A stretch of DNA of 57,384 nt from an uncultured Pelagibacteraceae bacterium (GCA_902515985.1 CABXWY010000008.1:1-57384); one strand, 5' to 3'. Counted from the first letter of the stretch, positions 17,018 to 27,324 are shown. Notes: generated from the letters alone by a model not told the origin. Numbers and translations: made by a program.

Positions 17018-17993
17018 TTTCGGCAAAACTGGAATAATGCTCATTAATTTGGGTACTCCAGATTCTACAAGTTGGCTTGATATTCGTAAATATTTAAAAG
17101 AATTCTTATCTGACAGAAGAGTAATAGAAGTAAACCCAATAATTTGGCAAGTTATACTAAACCTTTTCATACTTACTTTAAGACCTTCAAAAACTGCAAA
17201 AGCTTATAAGGAAATATGGATGGAAAATGAAAACATGTCTCCATTAAGATATTATACACAAAGACAAACCTTAAAATTAAAACAAAAATTATTAAACGAT
17301 AATATTATAATTGATTTTGCCATGAGATATGGGAATCCAAGCATTAAAAGTGTAATGAGAAAGATGCAAATGGAAGGGTGTGAAAATTTAATTATACTTC
17401 CTCTATATCCTCAATACGCTGCGGCGACTACTGCAACTGTCTGTGACGAGGTTTATAGAACTTTGATTAAAACAAGATGGCAACCAAGTTTACAAATTAT
17501 TCCTCATTACGAATCCGAACCATTATATATTAAGGCTTTGGTAAACAGCATTGTTAAAAAAATTTCTGAAATAAGCTGGGTTCCAGATTTAATCATTGCG
17601 TCCTATCATGGTATTCCTAAAAAATATTTTGATAAAGGGGACCCCTACCATTGTTATTGTCATAAAACCACAAGGTTGATTAAAGAAAAATTTAATAAAA
17701 TTCCTATAGAAACAACTTTTCAATCTAGATTTGGCCCACAAGAATGGTTAAAGCCATATACTGATAAAACTCTTGAACAACTTCCAAAAAGCGGGAAGAA
17801 AAACATTTTAGTTATTTGTCCAGGATTTTCATCTGACTGTGTTGAAACTTTAGAAGAGATATCAATGCAAGGAAAAGAAAGTTTTTTAAGTTCAGGAGGA
17901 ATTAATTTTGATACCATTCCCTGTTTAAATGATAATGATGATCATATCACATTAATTAATACACTGGTTGAAAGATACTTAGTAAAAAAATGA
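16995..17993 (+). CDS. hemH: Ferrochelatase
   Basis: A 332-residue enzyme inserting Fe2+ into protoporphyrin IX. MLINLGTPDS near residue 15 is the classic start of the fold. Catalytic His205 is in IASYHGIPKKYFDKGDPY, and the acidic pair is in PGFSSDCVETLEEI (about 275-288). The ATG at 16995 lies within the end of hemE; an internal ATG at 17037 would remove the 14 residues before the conserved segment and is less likely. It overlaps hemJ by 4 bp (ATGA). Confidence 0.96.
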   Translation: MKDHPKINFGKTGIMLINLGTPDSTSWLDIRKYLKEFLSDRRVIEVNPIIWQVILNLFILTLRPSKTAKAYKEIWMENENMSPLRYYTQRQTLKLKQKLLNDNIIIDFAMRYGNPSIKSVMRKMQMEGCENLIILPLYPQYAAATTATVCDEVYRTLIKTRWQPSLQIIPHYESEPLYIKALVNSIVKKISEISWVPDLIIASYHGIPKKYFDKGDPYHCYCHKTTRLIKEKFNKIPIETTFQSRFGPQEWLKPYTDKTLEQLPKSGKKNILVICPGFSSDCVETLEEISMQGKESFLSSGGINFDTIPCLNDNDDHITLINTLVERYLVKK

Positions 17994-18424
17994 ATTTATA
18001 TTTAACTCTTAAGGCTTTACATTTAATAGCTATAATATCTTGGATGGCAGGCTTGTTGTATCTTCCTAGAATTTTTGTTTATCATTCCGAAAAGAAAAAT
18101 GAAAAAAAAATTAGCGAAGTATTTAAAATTATGGAATTTAAGCTCTACAGCTACATAATGATGCCTGCAATGATACTTTCATGGATCTTCGGCCTTCTTT
18201 TGATTGGCAGTATTGGATTCGATAAAATTACAAATACATGGATGATTTTAAAGTTAATATTGGTTTTTATTTTAACTGGTTACCACTTTTTCCTAGGCAA
18301 TTGTTTGATTAAATTTAGAAGTGACGAGAATAAATACTCATCAAGATTTTTTAGAATAATAAACGAGATTCCAACAATATTATTAATATTAATCATATTT
18401 ATTGTCATTTTTAAGCCTCTATAG
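17990..18424 (+). CDS. hemJ: Protoporphyrinogen IX oxidase, HemJ type
   Basis: A 144-residue membrane protein with four predicted helices (about 4-28, 50-72, 82-103, 122-143). The N-terminal LKALHLIAIISWMAGLLYLPR carries the conserved His and the LPR motif of HemJ, which oxidises protoporphyrinogen IX. It follows hemH with a 4-bp overlap, so the last three heme steps, except HemF or HemN, are together here. Confidence 0.93.
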   Translation: MNLYLTLKALHLIAIISWMAGLLYLPRIFVYHSEKKNEKKISEVFKIMEFKLYSYIMMPAMILSWIFGLLLIGSIGFDKITNTWMILKLILVFILTGYHFFLGNCLIKFRSDENKYSSRFFRIINEIPTILLILIIFIVIFKPL

Positions 18425-18487
18425 CTATTGAAAATCTATGAAAGATATATATATTAAACCTATCTATAAACAAACTCCCCTAAAATT

Positions 18488-19759
18488 ATGAATATTGAAG
18501 AATTAAAAACAAAATCATCAGAAAATCTAATAACTCAAGCAGAAGAACTGGGTATTGAAAATGCCAGCACGTTAAGAAAGCAAGAAATATTATTTTCTAT
18601 ATTAAAAAAATTAGCTGAAAAAGGTGAAGAAATTACTGGTAGTGGAGTATTACAAATGTTGCAAGATGGTTTTGGTTTTTTAAGAGCTATGGAGTCAAAT
18701 TATCTTCCTGGTCCTGACGATATATACATAAGCCCTAGTCAAATTAGAAGATTTGGGTTGAGAACTGGAGACACGGTAGAAGGACCTGTTAGAGCTCCAA
18801 GGGATGGAGAAAGATATTTTGCTTTACTTCAAGTAACAAAAATTAATTTTGAGGATGCAGATAAGTCTCGCCACAAAATTGCTTTTGACAATTTAACTCC
18901 TTTGTATCCAAACAAACAATTAGTAATGGAAGTCGAGACTACAAAAATAGAGAAAAAACCCGATCTTACCCCAAGACTAATTGATTTGGTCAGTCCAATA
19001 GGCAAAGGGCAGAGATCATTAATTATATCACCTCCTAAAGCCGGCAAGACTATGATTTTGCAGAGTATTGCTAATTCCATAACCGCAAATCAACCCGAAT
19101 GCTATTTAATGGTTTTATTGATTGATGAGAGACCCGAAGAAGTTACTGATATGCAAAGAACAGTCAAAGGAGAAGTAATAAGTTCAACTTTTGATGAACC
19201 CGCTCAAAGGCATGTTGCTGTAGCTGAAATGGTTATTGAAAAGGCTAAACGATTAACAGAACATAAAAAAGATGTGGTAATACTTTTAGATTCAATTACC
19301 AGACTAGGAAGAGCTTACAATGCGGTTGTACCAAGTTCTGGAAAAGTTTTAACTGGAGGTGTTGATGCAAACGCTCTGCAAAGACCAAAAAGATTTTTTG
19401 GTGCTGCTAGAAACATAGAAGAAGGTGGTTCACTTACTATAATTGCAACTGCCTTAATAGATACAGGTAGTAGAATGGATGAAGTAATTTTTGAGGAATT
19501 TAAAGGCACAGGAAACAGCGAAACAATTCTTGACCGTAAGATATCCGAAAAAAGAATTTTTCCAGCTATTGATATCACAAAATCTGGCACAAGAAGAGAG
19601 GAGCTAATATTTGATAAAACAGATCTTCAAAAAATGAATGTCTTAAGAAGAATAATTGCCCCCATGGGATCAATGGATGCGATAGAATTCATTAGTTCCA
19701 AATTAAAAAATACAAAAAGTAACTCAGAGTTTTTTAACTCTATGAATAAACCATCATAA
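18488..19759 (+). CDS. rho: Transcription termination factor Rho
   Basis: A 423-residue hexameric RNA helicase. It has an N-terminal helix bundle (1-45), the primary RNA-binding cold-shock domain with [16 protein letters not shown] (51-66), Walker [10 protein letters not shown] at 181-189, Walker [17 protein letters not shown], and the Q and R loops around [20 protein letters not shown]. It is full length and shows no insertion. It is separated from hemJ by 63 bp. In related genomes rho is usually followed directly by mnmE; here a glycosyltransferase islet intervenes. Confidence 0.98.
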   Translation: MNIEELKTKSSENLITQAEELGIENASTLRKQEILFSILKKLAEKGEEITGSGVLQMLQDGFGFLRAMESNYLPGPDDIYISPSQIRRFGLRTGDTVEGPVRAPRDGERYFALLQVTKINFEDADKSRHKIAFDNLTPLYPNKQLVMEVETTKIEKKPDLTPRLIDLVSPIGKGQRSLIISPPKAGKTMILQSIANSITANQPECYLMVLLIDERPEEVTDMQRTVKGEVISSTFDEPAQRHVAVAEMVIEKAKRLTEHKKDVVILLDSITRLGRAYNAVVPSSGKVLTGGVDANALQRPKRFFGAARNIEEGGSLTIIATALIDTGSRMDEVIFEEFKGTGNSETILDRKISEKRIFPAIDITKSGTRREELIFDKTDLQKMNVLRRIIAPMGSMDAIEFISSKLKNTKSNSEFFNSMNKPS

Positions 19760-19781
19760 CTATTTTTTAAATTTAAAAAAA

Positions 19782-21416
19782 TTGGAAATAGATTTTAAAA
19801 AAAAATTAGAAGCATTATTTATAGATAAACAGTTTGAAAGAATAAAATTTGAGATAGAAGCACTTGAGGATAATGAAAAAAATGATCCTTTTTTTTTTAA
19901 TATTCTAGGAATTATAGAAACAGTAAATAAAAATAATCAAAAAGCAAAAGAGTATTTCAATTTAGCTTTAAAATTTGATAAAAATTATATTTACAGTTTG
20001 ATTAACTTAGCAAAATTAACGTATGAAGATAAAAATTTTATCCATACAATCACTTTGCTTAAAGAGTATAATGCTAAAAATCCAGGTAATCATAAAATCA
20101 TATCAAATTTGGCGGATTTAACCTTTAGCGCAGGAATAATTGAGGAAACAATACATTATCATAAAATACTTATAAATAGCGGGAACTATGAAACTAAAGA
20201 TTTAACTGCTTTAATTTTTCTTTTAAATTATTCAAATAATTATTCAAATGATGAGTATAAAAAATATTGTAAAAAGTTTGACCAAATACTACTAAAAAAT
20301 AAAATTAAATATCCTTTGGTTCCAAACAATCATGATAAATTTAAAATTGGGTTTTTATCTTATGATTTAAAACAACACTCCGTAGGTTTTTTTTTAAAAG
20401 ACTTTATAAATCAATTAAAACTACAAAAATTCAAACCTATAGCATTTAATTTAAACAAAGAAAAAAAAGATGATAATTTTATCAATGAGTTAAAAGAAAC
20501 TTTTTTTGAATGGCATGATGTTTATAATCTTAATGACAAAGAAATAAGTGATCTTATTTTATCAAAAAAAATTTATTATCTTTTTGATTTAGGGGGACAC
20601 TCAACTGGTAACAGACTTCAAGTTTACAAAAACAAACCTGCTCCGATTCAGGTGTCATGGTTAGGCTATTGTAATGATACTTATATAGATGAAATAGATC
20701 ATATTATTGTTGATGATAATGTAATTTTAAATGATTTTGAAGAAAGTCAATCCAAGCTAATATATATGCCAGATATCTGGAACACCATATCCAAGTTAGA
20801 TAATATCCAAGTAAAAGAACTTCCTTTTACTAAAAATACAACATTTAATTTTGGTTGTTTTAATAACTTTCTAAAAATATCTGATGATACCATAAGTTTA
20901 TGGGAAGAAATATTATTCAAATTTGAAAATTCTAATTTAATACTTAAGAATTCTGTTTCTGCAGACAGAAACTTTAAAGAGTACTTAATTGGGAAGTTTA
21001 AAAAAAAAATTGATCCTCAAAGAATTAAAATTTTAAATTATGAAAAAGATAAAAAAAAACACCTAGAACAATATAATAATATCGATTTATGTCTTGATAC
21101 TTATCCTTATAATGGAGTTACAACAACATTTGAAGCTTTGTGGATGGGCGTGCCGGTTGTAACGTTAAAAGGTAATAGATTCGTATCTAGATGTGGTTAT
21201 AGTATAAATAAGAATGCTAACCTAAATAATTTTACAGCAAAGACTAAGCAGGAATATGTTTCAATAGCTGCACAATTTAAGGATAATAAAAAAATTGATA
21301 GACTAGTTACTTTAAGAGGAAAATTAAGATCTCAGGTGCTTCAATCCCCGTTATTTGATGTAAATTCTTTTACTAAAAATTTCATTAAAAAATTATACAA
21401 AATCTATGAAAAATAA
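19782..21416 (+). CDS. TPR / O-GlcNAc transferase-like (SPINDLY, GT41) glycosyltransferase
   Basis: A 544-residue protein. Residues 1-170 form tetratricopeptide-like helices; 187-544 form a GT-B domain of the OGT/SPINDLY type. Visible signatures are SYDLKQHSV at 193-201 (with the His at the position of the OGT base), LGGHSTGNRL at 270-279, PAPIQVSWLGY at 286-296, NFGCFNN at 356-362, LDTYPYNG at 438-445 and EALWMGVPVV at 451-460. It probably adds a sugar to proteins or to an envelope component. It uses a TTG start at 19782, 22 bp after rho. In other bacteria such genes often serve flagellin or pilin, but no such substrate is in the window. Confidence 0.85.
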   Translation: MEIDFKKKLEALFIDKQFERIKFEIEALEDNEKNDPFFFNILGIIETVNKNNQKAKEYFNLALKFDKNYIYSLINLAKLTYEDKNFIHTITLLKEYNAKNPGNHKIISNLADLTFSAGIIEETIHYHKILINSGNYETKDLTALIFLLNYSNNYSNDEYKKYCKKFDQILLKNKIKYPLVPNNHDKFKIGFLSYDLKQHSVGFFLKDFINQLKLQKFKPIAFNLNKEKKDDNFINELKETFFEWHDVYNLNDKEISDLILSKKIYYLFDLGGHSTGNRLQVYKNKPAPIQVSWLGYCNDTYIDEIDHIIVDDNVILNDFEESQSKLIYMPDIWNTISKLDNIQVKELPFTKNTTFNFGCFNNFLKISDDTISLWEEILFKFENSNLILKNSVSADRNFKEYLIGKFKKKIDPQRIKILNYEKDKKKHLEQYNNIDLCLDTYPYNGVTTTFEALWMGVPVVTLKGNRFVSRCGYSINKNANLNNFTAKTKQEYVSIAAQFKDNKKIDRLVTLRGKLRSQVLQSPLFDVNSFTKNFIKKLYKIYEK

Positions 21417-21421
21417 AATTT

Positions 21422-22339
21422 ATGAATCAAGAACTTAAAAATTTAAATGTAATCTTTGGTGGCTGTGCAAGAGATTGCGAAAAATACATCGAAAAAGTTA
21501 TGCACAATATTGATTTATATGCGTCATATTTCAAATCAACTTATAAAATAATTGTAGAGAACGGTTCAAAGGATAATACAAAAAACTTACTAAAAAAATA
21601 TACAGAAAAAAAAGATTATTTATTTATAAGAGATGATTTGAGCAAATACTCTTATAGAGGTAAAAGATTAGAGCATGCCAGAAATTTGATTATTGATACA
21701 ATCAAAGAAAATGAAGTTTTAAAAAAATGTGATTTATTTGTTGCTTTAGACTTTGACGATAGAAATATTGAAAAAATAGAAATTGAAAGTATCACTAAAG
21801 CAATTAACTTTTTGATCTCCGATGAAAAGAGAGCTGGGGTTTTTGCTAATCAAATTGGAACTTATTATGATATGTGGGGATTAATAGATGAAAAGTATTG
21901 CCAGAATGACTTTTGGGCGCAAACTTTAAAAGAAATAGCTATAAAGACCAGTCCAAATGAGAAAATTAGTTCAGAAATGCTAACAAATTTTCAAAAGTAT
22001 TTAGATATGAAAATGTTAAATTTTGACCCAAACCTTAAGCCAATCAAGGTCAAATCCGCTTATGGTGGATTGGGTATTTATAAAATAAATAAAGTAATTG
22101 AAAATAAAAGAAAATATAAGGGTGATCAGATTGTTGAACTAGTATTTAAAGATGGAACAAAAAAAAATATTTTCTACCAAAAGAATGAAATCGTTAATTT
22201 TAATTTAGGTTTTGGTGATATTGGATCAGAATTATATATTCTACCTTATTTAATTAATAATAAAAATTCAGATTGTTACTTTCCAGTAAAAGCAGCTTTT
22301 TCATTAATAATTAAAGAAAATAGTAATTCCAATATTTAG
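21422..22339 (+). CDS. GT-A-type glycosyltransferase (GT2/GT69-like)
   Basis: A 305-residue protein with glycosyltransferase A features: IFGGCARDCEKYI (11-23), the nucleotide-sugar strand IIVENGSKDNT at 43-53, and an acidic ALDFDD at 108-113 in the place of the DxD metal motif. A conserved-looking WGLIDEKYCQNDFW lies near 150. The CARDCE start is reminiscent of the CAP59/GT69 family, but I cannot assign a donor or acceptor. It starts 5 bp after the SPINDLY-like gene, so both are probably one transcript and act on a related glycan. Confidence 0.68.
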   Translation: MNQELKNLNVIFGGCARDCEKYIEKVMHNIDLYASYFKSTYKIIVENGSKDNTKNLLKKYTEKKDYLFIRDDLSKYSYRGKRLEHARNLIIDTIKENEVLKKCDLFVALDFDDRNIEKIEIESITKAINFLISDEKRAGVFANQIGTYYDMWGLIDEKYCQNDFWAQTLKEIAIKTSPNEKISSEMLTNFQKYLDMKMLNFDPNLKPIKVKSAYGGLGIYKINKVIENKRKYKGDQIVELVFKDGTKKNIFYQKNEIVNFNLGFGDIGSELYILPYLINNKNSDCYFPVKAAFSLIIKENSNSNI

Positions 22340-22671
22340 ATAGACATAATAATTAAATGATGGGAAAATCAGCTTATTTTATTTATGTTTAATATATGTA
22401 TTGTAAAACCTAAAATTTACATCCATTATCAAGCTTTTACTGAAGTTGCAGAGCACGATCAAAACACCAAGATCAATAATGATTATTTAAGTGGTATTAA
22501 GGCAACCTCGTATAATGAATTAATAGAAAACGTTATATTGCTTTTAAAGGATGACAAAGCTAGTGAAGAATTGGGCGATAAAAGCCTTACACAAATTAGA
22601 AAATATTCACAAGAGCAATTTACAAAGAAAATTTTAAATTTATAATATCTATAATTTTAGATATCAAATTA
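22340..22671 (+). pseudogene. Decayed 3' end of a glycosyltransferase-like gene
   Basis: An 86-codon reading frame (22385-22645) has no convincing start or ribosome site and is preceded by an in-frame stop at 22358-22360. Its second half, with NELIENVILLLKDDKASEELG and a final QEQFTKKIL, resembles the C-terminal helix region of GT-B or CgeB-like glycosyltransferases. The first 25 residues have no such match. I read it as the tail of a gene lost when the islet formed or decayed. The remaining bases of this stretch hold no other gene, and the promoter of mnmE, if separate, is here. Confidence 0.5.
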
Positions 22672-24000
22672 ATGACAATCTTTGCACTTTCATCAGGCCC
22701 TGGTATTTCTGGAGTTGCAGTAATAAGAATTTCAGGATCGAAAACTAAAGATGTTATAAAAAATATCACAACTCGATCATTACCAGAACCAAGGGTTGCT
22801 ACTCTAAGAAAAGTAATACAGATCAAAACAAAAGAACTAATAGATGAGTGTGTTTTAATTTGGTTTCCAGGACCAAATAGTTACACTGGAGAAGATATGG
22901 CTGAGATCCACGCACATGGAAGTATAGCAGTCGTAAAATCTATTTTGGATTGTATCTCACAAATTGATACTTGTAGATTAGCTGAACCAGGTGAATTTAC
23001 CAAAATAGCATTTCAAAATGAAAAAATAAACCTTCTGAAAGCCGAAAGCATTGGCGATCTTATTGCTGCTGAAACTGATATTCAAAGAAGACAAGCATTA
23101 AAAATAATGAGTGGAAAAAGTTCAAAAAAATTTAATTCTTGGAGAGAAATGTTGTTAAAAATTTTATCAAATTTAGAGGCTAAAATTGACTTTCCTGATG
23201 AAGATCTTCCAGACGACATATTGAGTAATATTAAAAAGAGCTCAGAAAAAGTAAAATTTGAAATAAAACAAACTTTAAATGATAGTAAGGTAGGTGAAAG
23301 AATTAGGGAGGGATTCAAGATAGCAATATTAGGACCAACTAATGTGGGAAAATCTAGCTTGCTTAATTATTTCTCTAAAAGAGAGGCTGCAATTGTTTCT
23401 GAAATAGCAGGAACCACAAGAGATATAGTTGAAGTTCATTTAAATATTAATGGATATCCAGTGGTGATGTCAGATACTGCTGGAATCAGAAATTCTAAGG
23501 ATGAAATAGAAAAGAAAGGGATAAAATTGGCGTTAAAAAAAGCAGAGGACGCAGACCTGAATTTACTAGTGTTTGAGCCAAAAAATGTTGATTTTACAGG
23601 CTTTTTGAAGGACTTAAATCTTAAAAAGTCTATATTTATAATAAATAAATCAGATTTAGGTAATTACGACAGTAAAAATCTTGATCAGTACAAGCCAATT
23701 TATATTTCAATTAAAGATGAAACTAATATTGATAAACTAATTTATCAAATTAAAGATAATCTAAAAAAAAAATTTGTTTGTACTGAGGATACATTAATTA
23801 CAAGAGAGAGACATAGGCAGCACTTACTGCAATGTGTTGATCATCTAGAAGAATTCAGTAGAAAGGAAAATGAAAAAGATTTTGATAAAGCAGCTGAAGA
23901 TCTTAGATTGGCAACTAGACATTTAGGCATGTTAGTTGGAAAAGTAAATGTTGAGGAAATACTTGGCAGTATTTTCAATGACTTCTGTATTGGCAAATAA
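22672..24000 (+). CDS. mnmE: tRNA uridine-5-carboxymethylaminomethyl modification GTPase
   Basis: A 442-residue GTPase that works with MnmG to modify U34 of tRNAs. N-terminal THF-binding domain with SSGPGISGVAVIRISG (7-22), central helical domain, G domain with GPTNVGKSSLLN (about 220) and DTAGIR, and the C-terminal FCIGK with the invariant Cys of the CxGK motif. mnmG starts 24 bp downstream. ATG at 22672 matches the usual MTIFALSS start. Confidence 0.96.
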   Translation: MTIFALSSGPGISGVAVIRISGSKTKDVIKNITTRSLPEPRVATLRKVIQIKTKELIDECVLIWFPGPNSYTGEDMAEIHAHGSIAVVKSILDCISQIDTCRLAEPGEFTKIAFQNEKINLLKAESIGDLIAAETDIQRRQALKIMSGKSSKKFNSWREMLLKILSNLEAKIDFPDEDLPDDILSNIKKSSEKVKFEIKQTLNDSKVGERIREGFKIAILGPTNVGKSSLLNYFSKREAAIVSEIAGTTRDIVEVHLNINGYPVVMSDTAGIRNSKDEIEKKGIKLALKKAEDADLNLLVFEPKNVDFTGFLKDLNLKKSIFIINKSDLGNYDSKNLDQYKPIYISIKDETNIDKLIYQIKDNLKKKFVCTEDTLITRERHRQHLLQCVDHLEEFSRKENEKDFDKAAEDLRLATRHLGMLVGKVNVEEILGSIFNDFCIGK

Positions 24001-24024
24001 GAAAAAAATAAATATATTTTTAAT

Positions 24025-25896
24025 ATGAAAAATGATTTTTTTTTCGATGTAGCTGTAATAGGTGGAGGGCACGCAGGGTGTGAAGCAGCAGCAGCCTCTG
24101 CTCGATTAGGAGTAAATACAGCTTTATTTACCCATAATATAAATACCATAGGTGAAATGTCTTGTAACCCTGCGATAGGTGGATTAGGTAAAGGACATTT
24201 AGTTAGAGAGATTGACGCCTTAGACGGTGTAATGGGAGATGTGGCAGACAAGTCAGGTATACAGTTTAGGCTTTTAAATAGAAGTAGAGGACCAGCTGTA
24301 AGAGGCCCGAGAACGCAAAGTGATAGATCATTATATAAAAAATATATGCAAGAAAAACTGTTAAACTATTGTAATTTAAAGGTTTTTTCTGATCCCGTAA
24401 TTAAATTTATATTTGATAAAAACTCTGTAAATGGGTTCTTTACACAGTCGGGAAATAAAATTTCTTGTAGAAAGCTAATACTTACAACTGGGACATTTTT
24501 AAATGGTCTTATTCATATCGGTGAAAAGAAGACTCCAGCGGGAAGGTTCAATGAAAAACCTACAACAGGTTTAAGCGAACAATTAGAAAAATACAATTTT
24601 ACAATAGGGAGACTTAAGACAGGTACCCCTCCAAGATTGGATAGTACAACAATAAATTATGAAAATTTGGAGCAACAGTATGCTGACCCTGATCCTTACT
24701 TCTTCTCGTATTTGACTACCAAAAGTATTAACAAACAAATTTCGTGCAAGATGACTTATACCAATGAAAAGGTGCACAAAATCATTTCAAAAAATATCAA
24801 ACTAAGCGCAATGTACTCAGGCAATATAAAGGGTGTTGGCCCTAGGTATTGTCCATCAATTGAAGACAAAGTGTTTAAGTTTTCTGATAAACAAAGGCAC
24901 CAAATCTTTCTTGAACCTGAAGGGCTAAACGACAATACTATTTATCCAAATGGTATTTCAACCTCTCTCCCTGCTGATATACAAGCTGAAATATGTCATA
25001 ATATCATTGGTTTAGAAAATGTTAAAATTTTGAGGCCTGGGTACGCAATCGAGTACGACTATGTTGATCCGAGAGAACTTTTTTTAACATTGGAAACAAA
25101 AAAAATTAAAAATCTGTATTTGGCCGGACAGATAAATGGAACCACAGGATATGAGGAAGCAGCTGCTCAAGGTCTTATTGCTGGGATAAACGCAGCTCAA
25201 TCTTTAAAAAAGTTTGAGCCATTCATCTTGGATAGATCAGAAGCATATATAGGGGTTATGATAGATGATTTAGTCACGAAAGGCGTTGCTGAGCCATATA
25301 GAATGTTTACATCTAGGGCTGAGTATAGATTAAGCCTTAGAGCTGATAATGCTGATTTGAGACTTACTCAGAAAGGCATAAATATAGGCTTAATCAAGAA
25401 CCAGAGAATGAAAATTTATAATCAAAAGTTTAAAGATTTAAATAAACTTTCATATATGATGGTAAATTTAAACATTTCCCCGTCGAAAGTTGCGAAATAC
25501 GGTGTAAATATTGCTAAAGATGGAATAATTAGAAATGCAGAGCAAATTCTTAGCCAAAAAGACGTTAAAATGAGTAAAATTAGGGAAATTTGGCCTGAAA
25601 TACCGTATAAATCAAAGGAAATTGACGAACAAATAGAAATAAAAGCTCATTATAGAGGTTATTTAAAAAAACAAAAGGCTGATATATTGGCTTTTAAGAA
25701 AGACGAGAATCTGCAAATCCCAGACGGAGTTAATTATGATAGTTTGAGTGGACTTTCTAATGAAGTTAAGTCTAAATTTAAAAAAATAAGGCCCAAAACA
25801 ATGGGTCAAGCCTTAAGGATAGACGGGATAACTCCTGCTGCAGTATATATTTTGTTGTCTCACGTCAAAAGAAAGTCTATTAAGAACATAGCTTGA
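24025..25896 (+). CDS. mnmG: tRNA uridine-5-carboxymethylaminomethyl synthesis enzyme MnmG
   Basis: A 623-residue FAD enzyme, partner of MnmE. FAD-binding [10 protein letters not shown] is at 13-22, followed by [43 protein letters not shown] and the C-terminal [11 protein letters not shown] segment are all conserved. Full length. Its stop overlaps the TTG start of rsmG in a TTGA tetranucleotide. Confidence 0.97.
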   Translation: MKNDFFFDVAVIGGGHAGCEAAAASARLGVNTALFTHNINTIGEMSCNPAIGGLGKGHLVREIDALDGVMGDVADKSGIQFRLLNRSRGPAVRGPRTQSDRSLYKKYMQEKLLNYCNLKVFSDPVIKFIFDKNSVNGFFTQSGNKISCRKLILTTGTFLNGLIHIGEKKTPAGRFNEKPTTGLSEQLEKYNFTIGRLKTGTPPRLDSTTINYENLEQQYADPDPYFFSYLTTKSINKQISCKMTYTNEKVHKIISKNIKLSAMYSGNIKGVGPRYCPSIEDKVFKFSDKQRHQIFLEPEGLNDNTIYPNGISTSLPADIQAEICHNIIGLENVKILRPGYAIEYDYVDPRELFLTLETKKIKNLYLAGQINGTTGYEEAAAQGLIAGINAAQSLKKFEPFILDRSEAYIGVMIDDLVTKGVAEPYRMFTSRAEYRLSLRADNADLRLTQKGINIGLIKNQRMKIYNQKFKDLNKLSYMMVNLNISPSKVAKYGVNIAKDGIIRNAEQILSQKDVKMSKIREIWPEIPYKSKEIDEQIEIKAHYRGYLKKQKADILAFKKDENLQIPDGVNYDSLSGLSNEVKSKFKKIRPKTMGQALRIDGITPAAVYILLSHVKRKSIKNIA

Positions 25897-26534
25897 TTGA
25901 TTCGAATATATTAGAATATAAAAAACTTGAGCCTCTAAATGTTTCACGTGAAACATTTTTGCAGTTCGAGGCTTATTGCGACCTATTAAAAAAAGAAAAT
26001 AGTAAAATTAACCTAATAAGTAAATCAACGGAGAGAGAAATTAGAAAAAGGCACATAGTGGATTGTGCACAAACCATTGATTTTATTGATGAAAATTACA
26101 ATATTTGCACCGATGTTGGATCAGGTTCTGGTTTACCCGGGATTGTTCTCGCAATAATTATGAAGGTTAAAAAACCAGGCATGAAATTTCATCTTTATGA
26201 AAAGAGTTTTAGAAAATGTGAATTCCTCTTTTCAGTTAAAGAAAAACTAGATTTGAATGCTGAAGTTTTTCAAAAAGATATATTTAAGGAAAGAAATATT
26301 GAAACGGATTTAATAATTGCCAGAGCTTTTAAACCATTACCTATTGTTTTGGACCTAGCAGAAAAAAATTTTAAAAAAATCAAGAGTGTAGTAATTTTTT
26401 TAGGAAAAAATAAAAAAAATATTTTAGAAAAAGCTTTAATGAACTGGAGTTTCGACTACAAGGAGAAAAGAAGTATTACCAGTTCAGAGTCAAAAATAAT
26501 AAAAATATGTAATTTAAAAAAAAATGAAAAGTAA
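25893..26534 (+). CDS. rsmG: 16S rRNA (guanine527-N7) methyltransferase
   Basis: A 213-residue SAM-dependent methyltransferase. [16 protein letters not shown] pairing appears as [22 protein letters not shown], then the SAM motif [15 protein letters not shown] (about 72-86). It has a TTG start overlapping the mnmG stop; the first in-frame ATG is far inside the conserved domain, so TTG is required. The residues NVSRETFL (16-23) are encoded by a perfect parS site. The 3' end overlaps parA by 11 bp. Confidence 0.93.
   Translation: MIDSNILEYKKLEPLNVSRETFLQFEAYCDLLKKENSKINLISKSTEREIRKRHIVDCAQTIDFIDENYNICTDVGSGSGLPGIVLAIIMKVKKPGMKFHLYEKSFRKCEFLFSVKEKLDLNAEVFQKDIFKERNIETDLIIARAFKPLPIVLDLAEKNFKKIKSVVIFLGKNKKNILEKALMNWSFDYKEKRSITSSESKIIKICNLKKNEK
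25937..25958. promoter_or_regulatory. parS centromere site inside rsmG
   Basis: The 16-mer TGTTTCACGTGAAACA at 25940-25955 is the canonical ParB-binding parS sequence, extended by flanking bases to a 22-bp perfect palindrome. It lies in the coding part of rsmG, where it spells VSRET, about 1.4 kb before parB and about 10 kb from the candidate origin. It is the only copy I noticed in the window. Confidence 0.95.
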
Positions 26535-27324
26535 AATAATTTCAGTAATTAATCAAAAGGGAGGAGTTGGGAAAACAACAACCGTTATTAATTTAGCCGC
26601 AGGATTGGCTGCTAATGAAAAAAAAATTTTAGTTATAGATCTAGATCCCCAGGGAAATGCAACAACGGGTTTAGGACACTCAAATATTGATGGATCGGAA
26701 AAGAATATTTATAACGCTCTTAATGGGTCAAAAAAAATTTCAGAAATTATTCAAACTACACAAATTGATAACTTAGATATCATAACTTCAAACGTTGATT
26801 TGTCAGGCTTGGAAGTAGAGACAGCCGGCGATAATGGAAGAGCTTTTATTTTAAGAGATAAATTATCCCTATTTTTTAAAGAAAATAGCTCAAATTATAG
26901 TCATATTTTCATTGATTGCCCCCCTTCATTGAGTTTGCTAACAGTAATGGCTCTTGTGGCATCGAATTCTTTGATTGTACCTCTGCAAACAGAATTCTTT
27001 GCTTTAGAGGGTTTAACCCAACTGGTTAAAACAATTGATAGAATTAAAGAAAGCTTAAACTCAGGCCTATCTATTAGGGGTATAATTTTAACAATGTACG
27101 ACAAAAGAAATAAACTTTCTAGCCAGGTTGAGAAAGAGGCAAGGGACTACTTTAAAGACAAAGTTTATAATACAGTCATACCAAGAAATGTTAGATTATC
27201 AGAAGCACCATCACATGGGATACCAGTCTTAATATATGACAAGACTTGTCCTGGAAGTAAATCATATTCTAATTTAACTGAAGAATTTTTAAATCAAGAA
27301 AAGATTATGGAGAGTGCTGCTTGA
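26524..27324 (+). CDS. parA: Chromosome partitioning ATPase ParA
   Basis: A 266-residue deviant-Walker ATPase. The P-loop is INQKGGVGKTTT at 9-20 with the signature lysine, Walker B is IFIDCPPSLS (about 130-139), and TEFFALEGLTQL and the RNVRLSEAPSHG segment are typical of chromosomal (Soj-like) ParA. It forms a DNA-bound gradient that pulls ParB-parS complexes apart. It overlaps rsmG by 11 bp and parB by 4 bp. Confidence 0.97.
   Translation: MKSKIISVINQKGGVGKTTTVINLAAGLAANEKKILVIDLDPQGNATTGLGHSNIDGSEKNIYNALNGSKKISEIIQTTQIDNLDIITSNVDLSGLEVETAGDNGRAFILRDKLSLFFKENSSNYSHIFIDCPPSLSLLTVMALVASNSLIVPLQTEFFALEGLTQLVKTIDRIKESLNSGLSIRGIILTMYDKRNKLSSQVEKEARDYFKDKVYNTVIPRNVRLSEAPSHGIPVLIYDKTCPGSKSYSNLTEEFLNQEKIMESAA

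Noticed and set aside
23841..24251. 136-codon minus-strand frame over mnmE/mnmG
   Set aside because: Antisense of two strongly conserved genes; composition typical of a shadow frame.
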